Source of the DNA: Rhizobium sp.
Lineage (GTDB): Bacteria > Pseudomonadota > Alphaproteobacteria > Rhizobiales > Rhizobiaceae
DNA length: 64,000 nucleotides
Assembly: GCA_002796995.1 (NCBI GenBank)
Contig: PEKW01000006.1
Location: forward strand, 1 to 64,000
Direction of reading: 5' to 3'
Positions 53,478 to 61,670 of this stretch are shown one piece after another. The position numbers were made by a program, and so were the translations under genes. The notes beneath the pieces are model-generated. The model was not told where the DNA came from. It worked only from the letters and a program-made list of their open reading frames with translations, and searched no databases. How positions within the stretch are numbered: the first letter of the stretch is position 1; each line of letters begins with the position of its first letter.

Positions 53478-54768
53478 TGTCGTCTTCTCCTATGCCGTAG
53501 AGGCGTTTGCGGAAACCCGCCTTGTCCTGCAGATAGGTCTGCGACAGACGGGATACAACGAATTCCCGGAAGCCATCGCTAAACCCTTCGTAGGCATCGT
53601 AAAAGCCCTGCTTGTCGAAAATGAACCGCGACACGAAGTCCATCGGCGTCATCTGCGAAATCAGGCGGTTGGTGAGCCACTGGTCGGCATGGTCGGGCCG
53701 CGCCCTGACTAGCAGGAAACGTCTCTGCGCCTCCACATCGTCTATGCGGATGCTGCCGGAAACGCCGACCGCCCGGATCATCTCCTGCAGGAAGGGATAG
53801 GTGCCCTCGGCCGCCACGCGCTCGGCATTGCGGTGAATGAAGGTCTGCAGCCAGATGGCGTCGACCTTGGAGAAATCCATCGCCGGATCGGCCGCATAGG
53901 CGATGCCAAGCGCCGCCATCTCGGCGCGATGGGCGAGAAGCCCCGAGCTTTCGACCCAGCTCGCCCGCGGCAGCTCGACGCGTCCCGTCTTGGTGAGGAA
54001 GTCGAAGATCTGCGCCGGATCTTTGATCGAGATGTAGCTGACCTGCCAGGGCCGCGAGCGGCGGAAACCCGGCGCGGAGGGATCGCAGATGACGGTGGTG
54101 ATCTTGTCGTCGACGAAGACATAGGTGCCGCCGAAATGATTGGCCCAGAAGGCGTCGTGCCGGAACACCAGCTTGTCCGGCACCAGCACGTTCTGGCGGA
54201 TGTCGCCGGTCAACTTGGCAAGCTCGACCATGCGGTTGAGCAGCGCGTCGTCGCGCCAGGCATCGGGCTCGCTCTGCAGTCGGTCGGAGAGCCGGCGAAG
54301 CTCCGCCGCCTTGCCGAGCACGTCCTCGGCGGAGAGCACCCGGAACTGCACCTCGTTGATCGACAGGAGATCCTCCAGGCTCTCGACCGTCGCCACCGAA
54401 TCCTCGATCTCGCCGTAGAGCGCATCCTTGATCGTCACCGCGTTGATGGCGCGCGCATTGGCCCTGAAGAACTCGTGCATCAGGCCGGCCGTGTTGGAAA
54501 AACTCGTATGCACGACCGGCAGGCTCTCCTGCTCCGGCGTCAGGATGACGAAACGCCGGTTCACCCGGTTGGGATCGAGATAATCCTTGTCGCCCAGCTC
54601 GTCGGCGACCTGCGGCGAAAAGCCGGTCATGTCGATATCGAATTCTGAAAGCGCCGTTGGCTTCAGCCCGAACCCGGACAGCGCCTTGTTGTAGCGCGCG
54701 ACAAGATGCGGCTCGGTGACGGCAAGCAGCCGGCCGTAGATCAATTCGGCTTCGAGGAGACGGTTCAT
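53470..54768 (-). CDS. Conserved cytosolic protein of envelope cluster
   Basis: A 432-residue soluble protein with no signal peptide. I recognise no catalytic motif; it may belong to an uncharacterised alphaproteobacterial family (a DUF6638-like assignment is a guess). It is mixed alpha/beta with a central stretch HDAFWANHFGGTYVFVDDKI and an acidic C-terminus. The start is the ATG at 54768, whose weak GAAGAG site lies inside the space after the antitoxin gene (10-base gap). It overlaps the DUF2333 gene by 8 bases, so the pair is translationally coupled. Confidence 0.7.
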   Translation of the reverse strand: MNRLLEAELIYGRLLAVTEPHLVARYNKALSGFGLKPTALSEFDIDMTGFSPQVADELGDKDYLDPNRVNRRFVILTPEQESLPVVHTSFSNTAGLMHEFFRANARAINAVTIKDALYGEIEDSVATVESLEDLLSINEVQFRVLSAEDVLGKAAELRRLSDRLQSEPDAWRDDALLNRMVELAKLTGDIRQNVLVPDKLVFRHDAFWANHFGGTYVFVDDKITTVICDPSAPGFRRSRPWQVSYISIKDPAQIFDFLTKTGRVELPRASWVESSGLLAHRAEMAALGIAYAADPAMDFSKVDAIWLQTFIHRNAERVAAEGTYPFLQEMIRAVGVSGSIRIDDVEAQRRFLLVRARPDHADQWLTNRLISQMTPMDFVSRFIFDKQGFYDAYEGFSDGFREFVVSRLSQTYLQDKAGFRKRLYGIGEDDNA

Positions 54769-54778
54769 GCTTTGCTCT

Positions 54779-55210
54779 TCACCCGTCCCCGCGTTCTGTT
54801 TCGCCGCTCTTCGGCTGCCCCTCGCCCCACACAAGATCGTCGAGATCGAGCCGCAAAGCCTTGGCGATCTGCCGGAAGACGGAGAGACTGCCTTCCTTTT
54901 TTCCGGTTTCGATCTCGGAGAGATAGGCGGCGCTGATCCCTGCCGCCGTCGCCAGTTCCCGGGCCGAAAGCCCGCGAAAATCGCGCCACACCCGGATCGG
55001 GTTCTCGCCGTCGATCAGCCGATCGACGAATTCGGACGGAATCCGCTCTTCCTCGCCGGCAGCGACCCTGGCCTCAAAGGCCTGGACCGCCAGAAGGTCT
55101 TCGAGGTCCTCGGCCTGTTCCGCCTGACGCAGGAGCGCTTCATAGTCCTTGCGGCTCAGAACCACGAGGTCCTCGCCGTTCGGCGTCGTGAAAGAAACAG
55201 CGGTGTTCAT
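54779..55210 (-). CDS. Antitoxin with Phd-like head and XRE helix-turn-helix
   Basis: A 143-residue antitoxin. Residues 1-30 (VSFTTPNGEDLVVLSRKDYE) look like the N-terminal DNA-binding part of Phd/YefM antitoxins. Residues 78-125 are an XRE helix-turn-helix (LSARELATAAGISAAYLSEI, ETGKKEGSLSVFRQIAKAL). Between them is an acidic linker that could bind the toxin. The start overlaps the toxin stop by four bases (toxin first). The pair lies inside a gene cluster and its own promoter may feed the two genes downstream. Confidence 0.85.
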   Translation of the reverse strand: MNTAVSFTTPNGEDLVVLSRKDYEALLRQAEQAEDLEDLLAVQAFEARVAAGEEERIPSEFVDRLIDGENPIRVWRDFRGLSARELATAAGISAAYLSEIETGKKEGSLSVFRQIAKALRLDLDDLVWGEGQPKSGETERGDG

Positions 55211-55473
55211 TGTTCCAATCCCCTGTAAGCCTCGCCGCGTGCGGCAACCTTGATGACGTCGACGATGAACCCATCCTCGCGGAAGATAACCCGCCAGTCG
55301 CCGACCCGCAGCCGATAGTATTCGACGCCTTCGAGCTTTTTGACATTGTTGGCGAGCGACGCTGGATCCTTGGCATATTGCACAATCTTCTGGCGAATCC
55401 GATCGGCCTCTGAAGCAGGCATCCGACCCAGTTTCTTGGCAGCTTGCTTGCTGTAGATGACCGTTCGTTTCAC
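55207..55473 (-). CDS. RelE-family toxin
   Basis: An 88-residue RelE/ParE-fold toxin, predicted mRNA interferase: VIYSKQAAKKLGRMPASEAD, KLEGVEYYRLRVGDWRVIF (typical RelE core, about 47-65) and a C-terminal EAYRGL. I take the GTG at 55473, six bases after GGCGG; the longer ATG at 55500 would add a Pro/Gly-rich head unusual for RelE. Forms a TA operon with the downstream antitoxin. Confidence 0.88.
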   Translation of the reverse strand: MKRTVIYSKQAAKKLGRMPASEADRIRQKIVQYAKDPASLANNVKKLEGVEYYRLRVGDWRVIFREDGFIVDVIKVAARGEAYRGLEQ

Positions 55474-55529
55474 TATAGACCGCCCCCAGGTGCCGGGCAA
55501 GAAAATTAGCCATCAGCTAATTTTCGCGC

Positions 55530-57446
55530 CTACCACTTCCCCTCCCGCTTCATCGCCTCGATCGCGCCGATCGCCCGTTCGCGCTGCCGCTCCCGACGGA
55601 TGATCTCGTTGACCGCCGCCTCGTCCGACTTGTCGGCATAGCGGAATTCGCTGTCGGCATAGCGGTTGATCTCCTGCAGGATCATCTCCATCGTCACCGG
55701 CCCGCGCAGCTCGGCGATCATCGCCTTCTTCTCGTCGTAGCCCTTGTGCATGAAGGCCTCGGGCGTCGCGAACCAGTCGTCCGGCAGTTCGACGTCCATC
55801 GCCCGCATCTTCACCGCATCGGTGATGTTCTTGATCGCCCGGCCGGTAAAGCGCGGTTCGGCCAGCTTGATCTCGTGCAGATAGGCGCCGACGTCGGCGA
55901 GCGTCTCGATCCGTCCGCGTTCCTTCTCGAACCGCTCCCAGACCGCGACGAGCCCCTCCTCTTCCGGCCGGCCGTGCTTTTCGTAGGAGACGCCGACCGC
56001 CCGCTTGATCTCCTGATTGGCAAACAACTGGTGATCGCCGAGCGGGATCGTGTGGTTCTTGCCGATCAACAGCGCGAAGATGTCGATGTAGTCCTCTTCC
56101 GTCTGTGGACCGTCGACCAGCCAGCGCGCGCCGGCGCGTTGCCTGAGCGCATCGTCGACGTTCTCCGGGTAGTTGGAGAACATGCCGAAGGTGCAATTGC
56201 CCCGCACCACGGTGGACGCCCCGGCAAAGGCCTCCATCAGCACGGCGGTGATCTCGTGCTGGCCGGCCGAGGCCCGGTCGTCGGACCGCTTCGCCGCCAC
56301 CTGGTCGACATCATCGATCGTGCCAAAGCCGATGACGCGCGGATTGACGACATTGTCGATGAAGGCCTTGCAGTTTTGACCCGACTTGCCCTGGTAGGAC
56401 GAGATCTGATCGACGCCGAAATTCTCGTAGTGGAAGGCATAGCCGGCCACCTGGCAGTAGTCGTTCAGCAGACCGGCGATCATCTGGATCAGGATGGTCT
56501 TGCCGGTCCCCGGCATGCCGTCGCCGATGAAGGTGAAGAGAAAGCCGCCAAGCTCGACGAAGGGGTTCATCTGCCGGTCGAAATCGTAGGCCATCAGCAT
56601 CTTGGAGAGCTTCATCGCCTGGAACTTGGCAATGTGGTTGCCGACGATCTCCTCCGGCTTCTTGAAGGTCATCACCAGCGGCTTGCGCCTCTGCCCGGGC
56701 GCGACGTCGAAACCGTCGAGGGTGAAATCGTCCTGGTCGATGCGGATATGCGTGTTCTCGAACGATGAAAGCCCGGTGAACCGCGCCTTGCGGGTCAAAA
56801 GCCCGTCGATCGCCGCGCGGGCAAAGGCGCGCGCCCGCTGGCCGAGCGTCGCGTCGTCGGCGGCCCCCTTCAGCGCCGTATCGAGCCCGGCCACCATGCT
56901 TTTCAGCGCATCCTGCGGCGTGTCGAACAGGAAGTCCGGCTCCGGCGTATCGTTGACCGGCTCGCTTTCGCCGGCCAGCGTCGAGAGCAGATAGGCGCCC
57001 AGCGAAAAGGCCGAGACATAGGCCGAGGCCGACAAGAGCGCCTTGAACCGGGCGGCCTCCTCGCCCTGCAAGGGTGCCGTCACGTTGCGCGCCTGCAACT
57101 GTTCCAGATCCGTCTGCCGGCCGAACACTTCGCCGATCGCCAGCGCCACCTGAATACCGCGCCGCACCCGGTAGAGCACGCCGTGCTGCGTCGGCGACAG
57201 AAGCGGATCGCCGCTGCCGGCCGACTGGATGGTTTTTTGAAGCTCGACCTCGCGGGTCCGCCGCACGCCGCCGGTCGAAACCGTCGGGACGAAGCGCCGC
57301 CCGGTGCCGGCCAGCGCCGTACCCGCCGCCCCCTCGCCCGGATCGAGCGCCACGAAGCGCGTCACCAGCGCCTGCGCCACGGCAAGATGCCGGGCGATCT
57401 CGTCCTCGCGAAGGGTGGTGAGGCCTGCGTTCAACCCGTTGCTCAT
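55530..57446 (-). CDS. AAA-family ATPase of envelope cluster
   Basis: A 638-residue AAA ATPase. The N-terminal 290 residues have no known domain (helical, Ala-rich). The ATPase core lies about 295-470: Walker A GDGMPGTGKT (308-317), Walker B VIGFGTIDDVD (371-381), sensor Asn in FGMFSNYPENVDDALRQR (419-436) with Arg residues placed as arginine fingers. The C-terminal quarter is charged and helical. It starts 3 bases after the stop of the next upstream gene. Its place with SPFH and coiled-coil partners hints at remodelling a membrane-linked complex; this is inference. Confidence 0.85.
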   Translation of the reverse strand: MSNGLNAGLTTLREDEIARHLAVAQALVTRFVALDPGEGAAGTALAGTGRRFVPTVSTGGVRRTREVELQKTIQSAGSGDPLLSPTQHGVLYRVRRGIQVALAIGEVFGRQTDLEQLQARNVTAPLQGEEAARFKALLSASAYVSAFSLGAYLLSTLAGESEPVNDTPEPDFLFDTPQDALKSMVAGLDTALKGAADDATLGQRARAFARAAIDGLLTRKARFTGLSSFENTHIRIDQDDFTLDGFDVAPGQRRKPLVMTFKKPEEIVGNHIAKFQAMKLSKMLMAYDFDRQMNPFVELGGFLFTFIGDGMPGTGKTILIQMIAGLLNDYCQVAGYAFHYENFGVDQISSYQGKSGQNCKAFIDNVVNPRVIGFGTIDDVDQVAAKRSDDRASAGQHEITAVLMEAFAGASTVVRGNCTFGMFSNYPENVDDALRQRAGARWLVDGPQTEEDYIDIFALLIGKNHTIPLGDHQLFANQEIKRAVGVSYEKHGRPEEEGLVAVWERFEKERGRIETLADVGAYLHEIKLAEPRFTGRAIKNITDAVKMRAMDVELPDDWFATPEAFMHKGYDEKKAMIAELRGPVTMEMILQEINRYADSEFRYADKSDEAAVNEIIRRERQRERAIGAIEAMKREGKW

Positions 57447-57449
57447 CGG

Positions 57450-58607
57450 CTAGACCTCGCTGACGACGTTGTTCCCGGAAATGACATGGACCTTGTAATT
57501 GCCGAAGATCGCATTGGCCTCGCCGGAGGCATAGAGCGCCTGGTAGGCGTCGTGCGGCACCAGCGCATGTTTCTCATAGGCCGAGACGCCCATGCGGGCG
57601 GCTTCGAGGTCGTTCGTATCGATGTGGAATTCCTGCATGGCCGGGGTCGAGGAGAAGAAGCCCTTGGTCGCCGGCCGCTCGGCCTTGGAGAATACTTCCT
57701 GCATGGTCCAGGTCAGCAGCCAGGCATTCTCCGGCTTCCTGACCCGCGACAGGATCTCGTTGATGCGCGCATTGTTCTCGGTGATCCCGGCCGAATAGAA
57801 CGGCCCGAGCACGATGCGCCGCAGCTGCTTGGGATGCAGCGTCGGAAAATCCTTGTCCATGTTGGTGGCGATCGTCGCCGGCGTCAGCGAATAGGCGCCG
57901 TTCTTCGAGGCAAAATCGTCGAACTGGGCGGCGAGCTGCGGATTGAGCAGCCCGCCGACCGGCAGCGGAATGTCGAGGTCCGGATTGATCTTGCCGTCCT
58001 TGCCGACCAGCAGTTCCTGGATATTCTCCGAGGAATCCTCAATGCCCGCGACATAGACCATCGGCAGCGTGTTCGACCCGTCGAACACCGCCCAGGTCAC
58101 GACGTAATAGGGTCGCCCCGACTTCTCGTTGACCGCGACGCGCACCGTCTCCGGCAGGACATAGGGTGAGAAGATGTCGCCCTTGCCGATCTGCTCGAGA
58201 TAGATGCGCTCGGCCATCTGCGACTGAAGGGCGCCGGGAAAGGCCTTTGTGCGCAGGATGAAGTCGGCCATTTCCGCCCGGATCGCCTGGGCGTCGGGAA
58301 TGTTGGCGAGCCGTTTGTCCGCGGTGAGCCGGTCGTTCTCCAGCTCCAGCACGTTCTGGAACACCGGAAAGCCGCTCTCCGCGCGGGAGATACGGAACTG
58401 CTCGGTAAAACCGATGCGGTTTTCCCAGCAGGCGAAGGAATTCTTCAGCCGCGCCACGTAGGGCAACAGCAGCTGGCCGGTAAGCCCGCCGCCCGCCAGC
58501 GCCAGGTCCGGATTGGACAGATAGGTCTCCAGCCCGCCGAGCGCGGCGCGGATGGAGTTGAAATACTGGGCGACGGGTGCGCCGTTCTGTTCGAGCATCG
58601 TCTGCAT
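57450..58607 (-). CDS. Conserved unknown protein of envelope cluster
   Basis: A 385-residue protein without signal peptide or clear membrane helix. No motif recognised. The sequence has an N-terminal helical part (YFNSIRAALGGLETYLSNPD) and a middle beta-rich part (RPYYVVTWAVFDGSNTLPMV), like a globular domain of about 250 residues. It is sandwiched between the SPFH gene (37-bp gap) and the AAA ATPase gene (3-bp gap), so it is probably a partner of the ATPase. Confidence 0.65.
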   Translation of the reverse strand: MQTMLEQNGAPVAQYFNSIRAALGGLETYLSNPDLALAGGGLTGQLLLPYVARLKNSFACWENRIGFTEQFRISRAESGFPVFQNVLELENDRLTADKRLANIPDAQAIRAEMADFILRTKAFPGALQSQMAERIYLEQIGKGDIFSPYVLPETVRVAVNEKSGRPYYVVTWAVFDGSNTLPMVYVAGIEDSSENIQELLVGKDGKINPDLDIPLPVGGLLNPQLAAQFDDFASKNGAYSLTPATIATNMDKDFPTLHPKQLRRIVLGPFYSAGITENNARINEILSRVRKPENAWLLTWTMQEVFSKAERPATKGFFSSTPAMQEFHIDTNDLEAARMGVSAYEKHALVPHDAYQALYASGEANAIFGNYKVHVISGNNVVSEV

Positions 58608-58644
58608 TCTTCCAATGGTCTTCGCCGGCGGGGGCGCCGCGACC

Positions 58645-59550
58645 TTACTTCACTCCGAGGAAAGGCACGGCAGCTCCGGGGATCATCGTCGTCGGCAGCT
58701 GGCCGTCCCAGCGCTCCGCCGCCGTCAATTCGATGAGCGAGGGGTTGTCGCGCAAGGCGGCGCCCTTGGCGCGGATCGCATCGGCTTCCGCATCGCCGGC
58801 AAGCCGTGTCGCGGCGGCCTGCGCCTCGGCCTGGGCCCGCACGGCGTCGGCCTGGGCATTCGCCTGGGTCACGGTGATCTCGGCCTGAACCTTCTCGCGC
58901 TCGGCATTCTGCCGCAGCTTCTGCACCTCGACCTCCGCCAACATGCGGTTTTCGATCGATTGCTCATAGGCGTCGGAGAAATCGATGTTCTCGATCTGCA
59001 CGCTGTCGATCATCACCGGCCCCTTGACGGATTCGCGGATGGCCGTCTCGGTCTCGGCATTCAGCCTTACGCGCTCCTGGATGGCGGTCACCGCATTGAA
59101 CTGCCCGAACACGTTTTTCGCCTGCTCGAACACGCGCCGGTCGATCAGCCGCTCGACCAGCCCCTGCTCGCTGCCATAGTCCGCATAGATGCGCTCGACC
59201 TCGCCGGCGGGCAGCCGGTAGTTGACCGAGAGCTTGATCACCGCAGCCTGCTGGTCGCGTGAATAGGCCGGAACCTCGTCATAGATCTGCGCCCGGCTCT
59301 GGACGCTGATCTTCACCACGCGATCGAGGAAGGGGATCTTGAGACCGAGGCCCGGCTCGGCGGTACCGACGACGGCGCCGGTTCTGAGAATCACGCCGCG
59401 TTCGCCCTCGTCGATGGTGTAAAATGACTTGAGGCCGGCGACGAAGAGAAGGAAGACAAGCGCCGCAATCACGACGGTCCTGCCCAGCAGGCGTCGCGAG
59501 CCCGTCGTCCCGTCACCGCCCGGGGCGGCACCCAGAAGAAATTTGGTCAT
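58645..59550 (-). CDS. SPFH/band 7 membrane protein
   Basis: A 301-residue prohibitin/stomatin-type protein. One N-terminal transmembrane helix (about 24-44) is followed by the band 7 domain (about 45-225; YTIDEGERGVILRTGAVVG, PGLGLKIPFLDRVV, IENIDFSDAYEQSIENRML). A coiled coil then runs to about 265, rich in Ala/Gln/Glu (VQAEITVTQANAQADAVRAQ). Such proteins form ring-like scaffolds that tie proteases or ATPases to membranes. No HflK/HflC or NfeD partner lies here; the neighbouring AAA ATPase may play that role. Second gene of the cluster. Confidence 0.9.
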   Translation of the reverse strand: MTKFLLGAAPGGDGTTGSRRLLGRTVVIAALVFLLFVAGLKSFYTIDEGERGVILRTGAVVGTAEPGLGLKIPFLDRVVKISVQSRAQIYDEVPAYSRDQQAAVIKLSVNYRLPAGEVERIYADYGSEQGLVERLIDRRVFEQAKNVFGQFNAVTAIQERVRLNAETETAIRESVKGPVMIDSVQIENIDFSDAYEQSIENRMLAEVEVQKLRQNAEREKVQAEITVTQANAQADAVRAQAEAQAAATRLAGDAEADAIRAKGAALRDNPSLIELTAAERWDGQLPTTMIPGAAVPFLGVK

Positions 59551-59671
59551 TCAGTCCCCCAATGAAGATCCTCTGAAATATGGATCCGGCAAAGGCGGCG
59601 CGAGCGCTTCGCGAGCCTTGCCGGAGGGCGCGCGGATCGCCGCTCCGCCCTCCGGACACCCCAAACGGGCG

Positions 59672-60760
59672 TCACGGCTTCACGTAATTGGCCGAATTAT
59701 GCTTGTCGAGAACCGTCTGGAAGCGCCGGGCGAAGGCCTCGTCGGCGAGCTTCTTGCGGCGCTGGATGTCCTGGGTCGCTAGCATGTTCTTCTCGTGCAG
59801 CTCGAGCAGGTCGCCAATATGCTTCTGGGCCGCGGCGCCGACGCCGGCCATGGTCTCCTCGGCCGCCGTGTCGACCTGGCTGCCGAGCGTGTTGATCTTG
59901 TGGGCAACATCCTGCTGGGCCGCCGTCTTCAGCGAGTCTTCCAGCGCCTTGTAGAGCACGATGCGCTGCTCGGTATCGATCGTCAGCTTGTTGATCAGCG
60001 TGTTCTGCGCGGCGATCTGGTTGTTCAGGCTGTCGACGAAGGTCTGGAACATCGAGGTATAGCGCTCGAGCGTCTGGCTCTCGGCCAGGAGTTCCTGTTC
60101 CTTGGCCTGGGCCTGGTTGTATTCGGTCGCAAGCTTCGAGCGCTCGCCCTCAAGCTCGGTGCGGGCCGACTGGTCGGTCGAGGCGGCGATCCGGTTCTCG
60201 ATGTCGAGCAGCATCGGGTTCAGCTCCTCGATGCGCTTCTGCGTCGTCTCCAGCGTGGCGATCGTCACCTTGCGCCGCTCGATCACCTGGATCAGGCTCG
60301 CCTCGGAACTCTTGTAGCGCTGGTCGAGAACGGTGCGCTGCTCCTTCAGGATGCCGACGATGCTGTCGGACTTGGCCAGCAGTTCCTGCAGATTGCCGGC
60401 CAGCGACATGTTGCGCACCCGCTCGGTGCGCATGCGCTGCGCCTTCTGCTTGGAGAAGATGGCGATGAACTTTTCATAGCCCGAATAGCTCTTCATGCTC
60501 TCGAACTCGGCGCCGAACACGTTGGTCGCATCCTCCAGCCCGATGATCAGGTCGGCGATGTTCGCCTCCATCACCTTCTGCTGCTTGATCACGTCCTCGA
60601 TGCGCGCGTTCTCGATGTCGAAATTGACGTCGCCCAGCTTGGTGTCGGCCTTGGCAAACTGGTCGAGCACCACGCTCGACTGCTCCATCTTGCCCCTCAC
60701 CTCGTTGACCATGGTGCGGGTCTTCTCGATTTCGCTGTCGAAGGATTGTAGCGAGGCCAT
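59672..60760 (-). CDS. Coiled-coil protein, first gene of envelope cluster
   Basis: A 362-residue, almost fully helical protein with strong heptad character in the middle (about 130-280). No signal peptide and no membrane segment. Overall it resembles TelA-like helical proteins only in composition; I do not assign that family. The start is the ATG at 60760, preceded by GGGAG at eight bases. The 227-bp gap to the cytochrome c gene upstream should hold the promoter for the whole cluster down to 52368. Confidence 0.7.
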   Translation of the reverse strand: MASLQSFDSEIEKTRTMVNEVRGKMEQSSVVLDQFAKADTKLGDVNFDIENARIEDVIKQQKVMEANIADLIIGLEDATNVFGAEFESMKSYSGYEKFIAIFSKQKAQRMRTERVRNMSLAGNLQELLAKSDSIVGILKEQRTVLDQRYKSSEASLIQVIERRKVTIATLETTQKRIEELNPMLLDIENRIAASTDQSARTELEGERSKLATEYNQAQAKEQELLAESQTLERYTSMFQTFVDSLNNQIAAQNTLINKLTIDTEQRIVLYKALEDSLKTAAQQDVAHKINTLGSQVDTAAEETMAGVGAAAQKHIGDLLELHEKNMLATQDIQRRKKLADEAFARRFQTVLDKHNSANYVKP

Positions 60761-60925
60761 GCGATCGTCTCCCTGAACTGTCGCCGGATACCCGTCCGGC
60801 CCAAGCGGCATGTGACCGCAACCTTATAACAAATCAATGATATTAGAACCGCCGCGGCTGTCGCCGGACAGAAAAATACAAGGCTGATATGGAGGCTGGC
60901 GCCCCACCTGCAAGGGCGCAGACAA

Positions 60926-60963
60926 AAACGGGCAACGGCACGCCTGCGCGCCGCTGCCCGTTT
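60926..60963 (-). terminator. Terminator of cytochrome c gene
   Basis: On the minus strand AAACGGGCAGCGGC, a loop of about 10 bases, GCCGTTGCCCGTTT then TTGTC; stem of about 13 bp with one bulge. It lies 24 bases past the cytochrome stop and shields the downstream cluster. Confidence 0.8.
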
Positions 60964-60986
60964 GTGAATGGCGATGAACCGGTGGC

Positions 60987-61373
60987 TTACTTAGCCGCGG
61001 CCGGGTTCTTCAGGTAGGCGATGACATTGGCGATGTCTTCCGGCTTCTTCAGGCCGGCAAAGGTCATCGTCGTGCCCTTGACCAGATCGCGCGGCTTGGG
61101 GAGGTACTCGGTCAGCAACTGCTCCGACCAGACCTTGCCGTCGGCACCGAATTCGGTCATGGCCTTCGAATACTTGAAGCCTTCCACGGTGGCGACCTTG
61201 CGGTCGACGACGCCCATCAGCGACGGGCCGACCTTGTTCTTGGCTTCGGTGGCCGTGTGGCAGGCCTGGCATTGCTTGAACACCTTGGCGCCGGCGACGG
61301 CATCACCTTCGGCAAAGGCTGCACCCGCCGGAATGGTCAGCGAGGCGGCCAGGATCAGACAGCGAAGTTTCAT
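60987..61373 (-). CDS. Cytochrome c (class I, c2-like)
   Basis: A 128-residue exported electron carrier. Signal peptide ends in AGAAFA, giving mature start EGDAVAGAKVF. Single heme site CQACH (34-38), the usual KVGPSLMGVVDRK and the Met ligand in KGTTMTFAGLKKPED. Periplasmic, soluble; likely carries electrons from bc1 to an oxidase. GGGAG lies five bases before the ATG at 61373. Confidence 0.93.
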   Translation of the reverse strand: MKLRCLILAASLTIPAGAAFAEGDAVAGAKVFKQCQACHTATEAKNKVGPSLMGVVDRKVATVEGFKYSKAMTEFGADGKVWSEQLLTEYLPKPRDLVKGTTMTFAGLKKPEDIANVIAYLKNPAAAK

Positions 61374-61670
61374 GAACACTCCCTTTGGAATTCGTGGCGC
61401 GCCGCGCGGATGCGGCTCGTCCATCGACTACACTAGACCAACCATGCGCCATTTTCCACAGGACGCAATGCCGCGGTCTTAACTATCGTCAAGTGGCGCC
61501 AATCTTTTCAACCACTTCGCCGGGTCAAGTTCGACTTAAGAATCGATCGGAAGGGGCATTTTTCCACGTCGCAAACAGGGAGGGGTTTGAGGCGCAAATG
61601 CGCAGGTGCGCTTGCTTTTGTGATGTATAGAATGTTGACTTGGGAACATTAAAAAAACGGGAGTACCACT
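61374..61670. promoter_or_regulatory. Divergent region cytochrome c / choX
   Basis: 297 bp without a gene. It contains promoters for both directions. TTAACTATCGTCAA at 61479-61492 resembles an FNR-type box (TTGA-N6-TCAA) with one base off; weak. A TTGACT about 35 bases before choX could be a -35 element. Confidence 0.35.

Noticed and set aside
59672..60760. TelA-type toxic anion resistance protein
   Set aside because: Only overall helical, coiled-coil character is similar; no family motif could be seen, so not named so.
61479..61492. FNR-like box TTAACTATCGTCAA near the cytochrome c gene
   Set aside because: One half site differs from TTGA-N6-TCAA and the distance to the gene is not telling; noted only in the promoter region entry.
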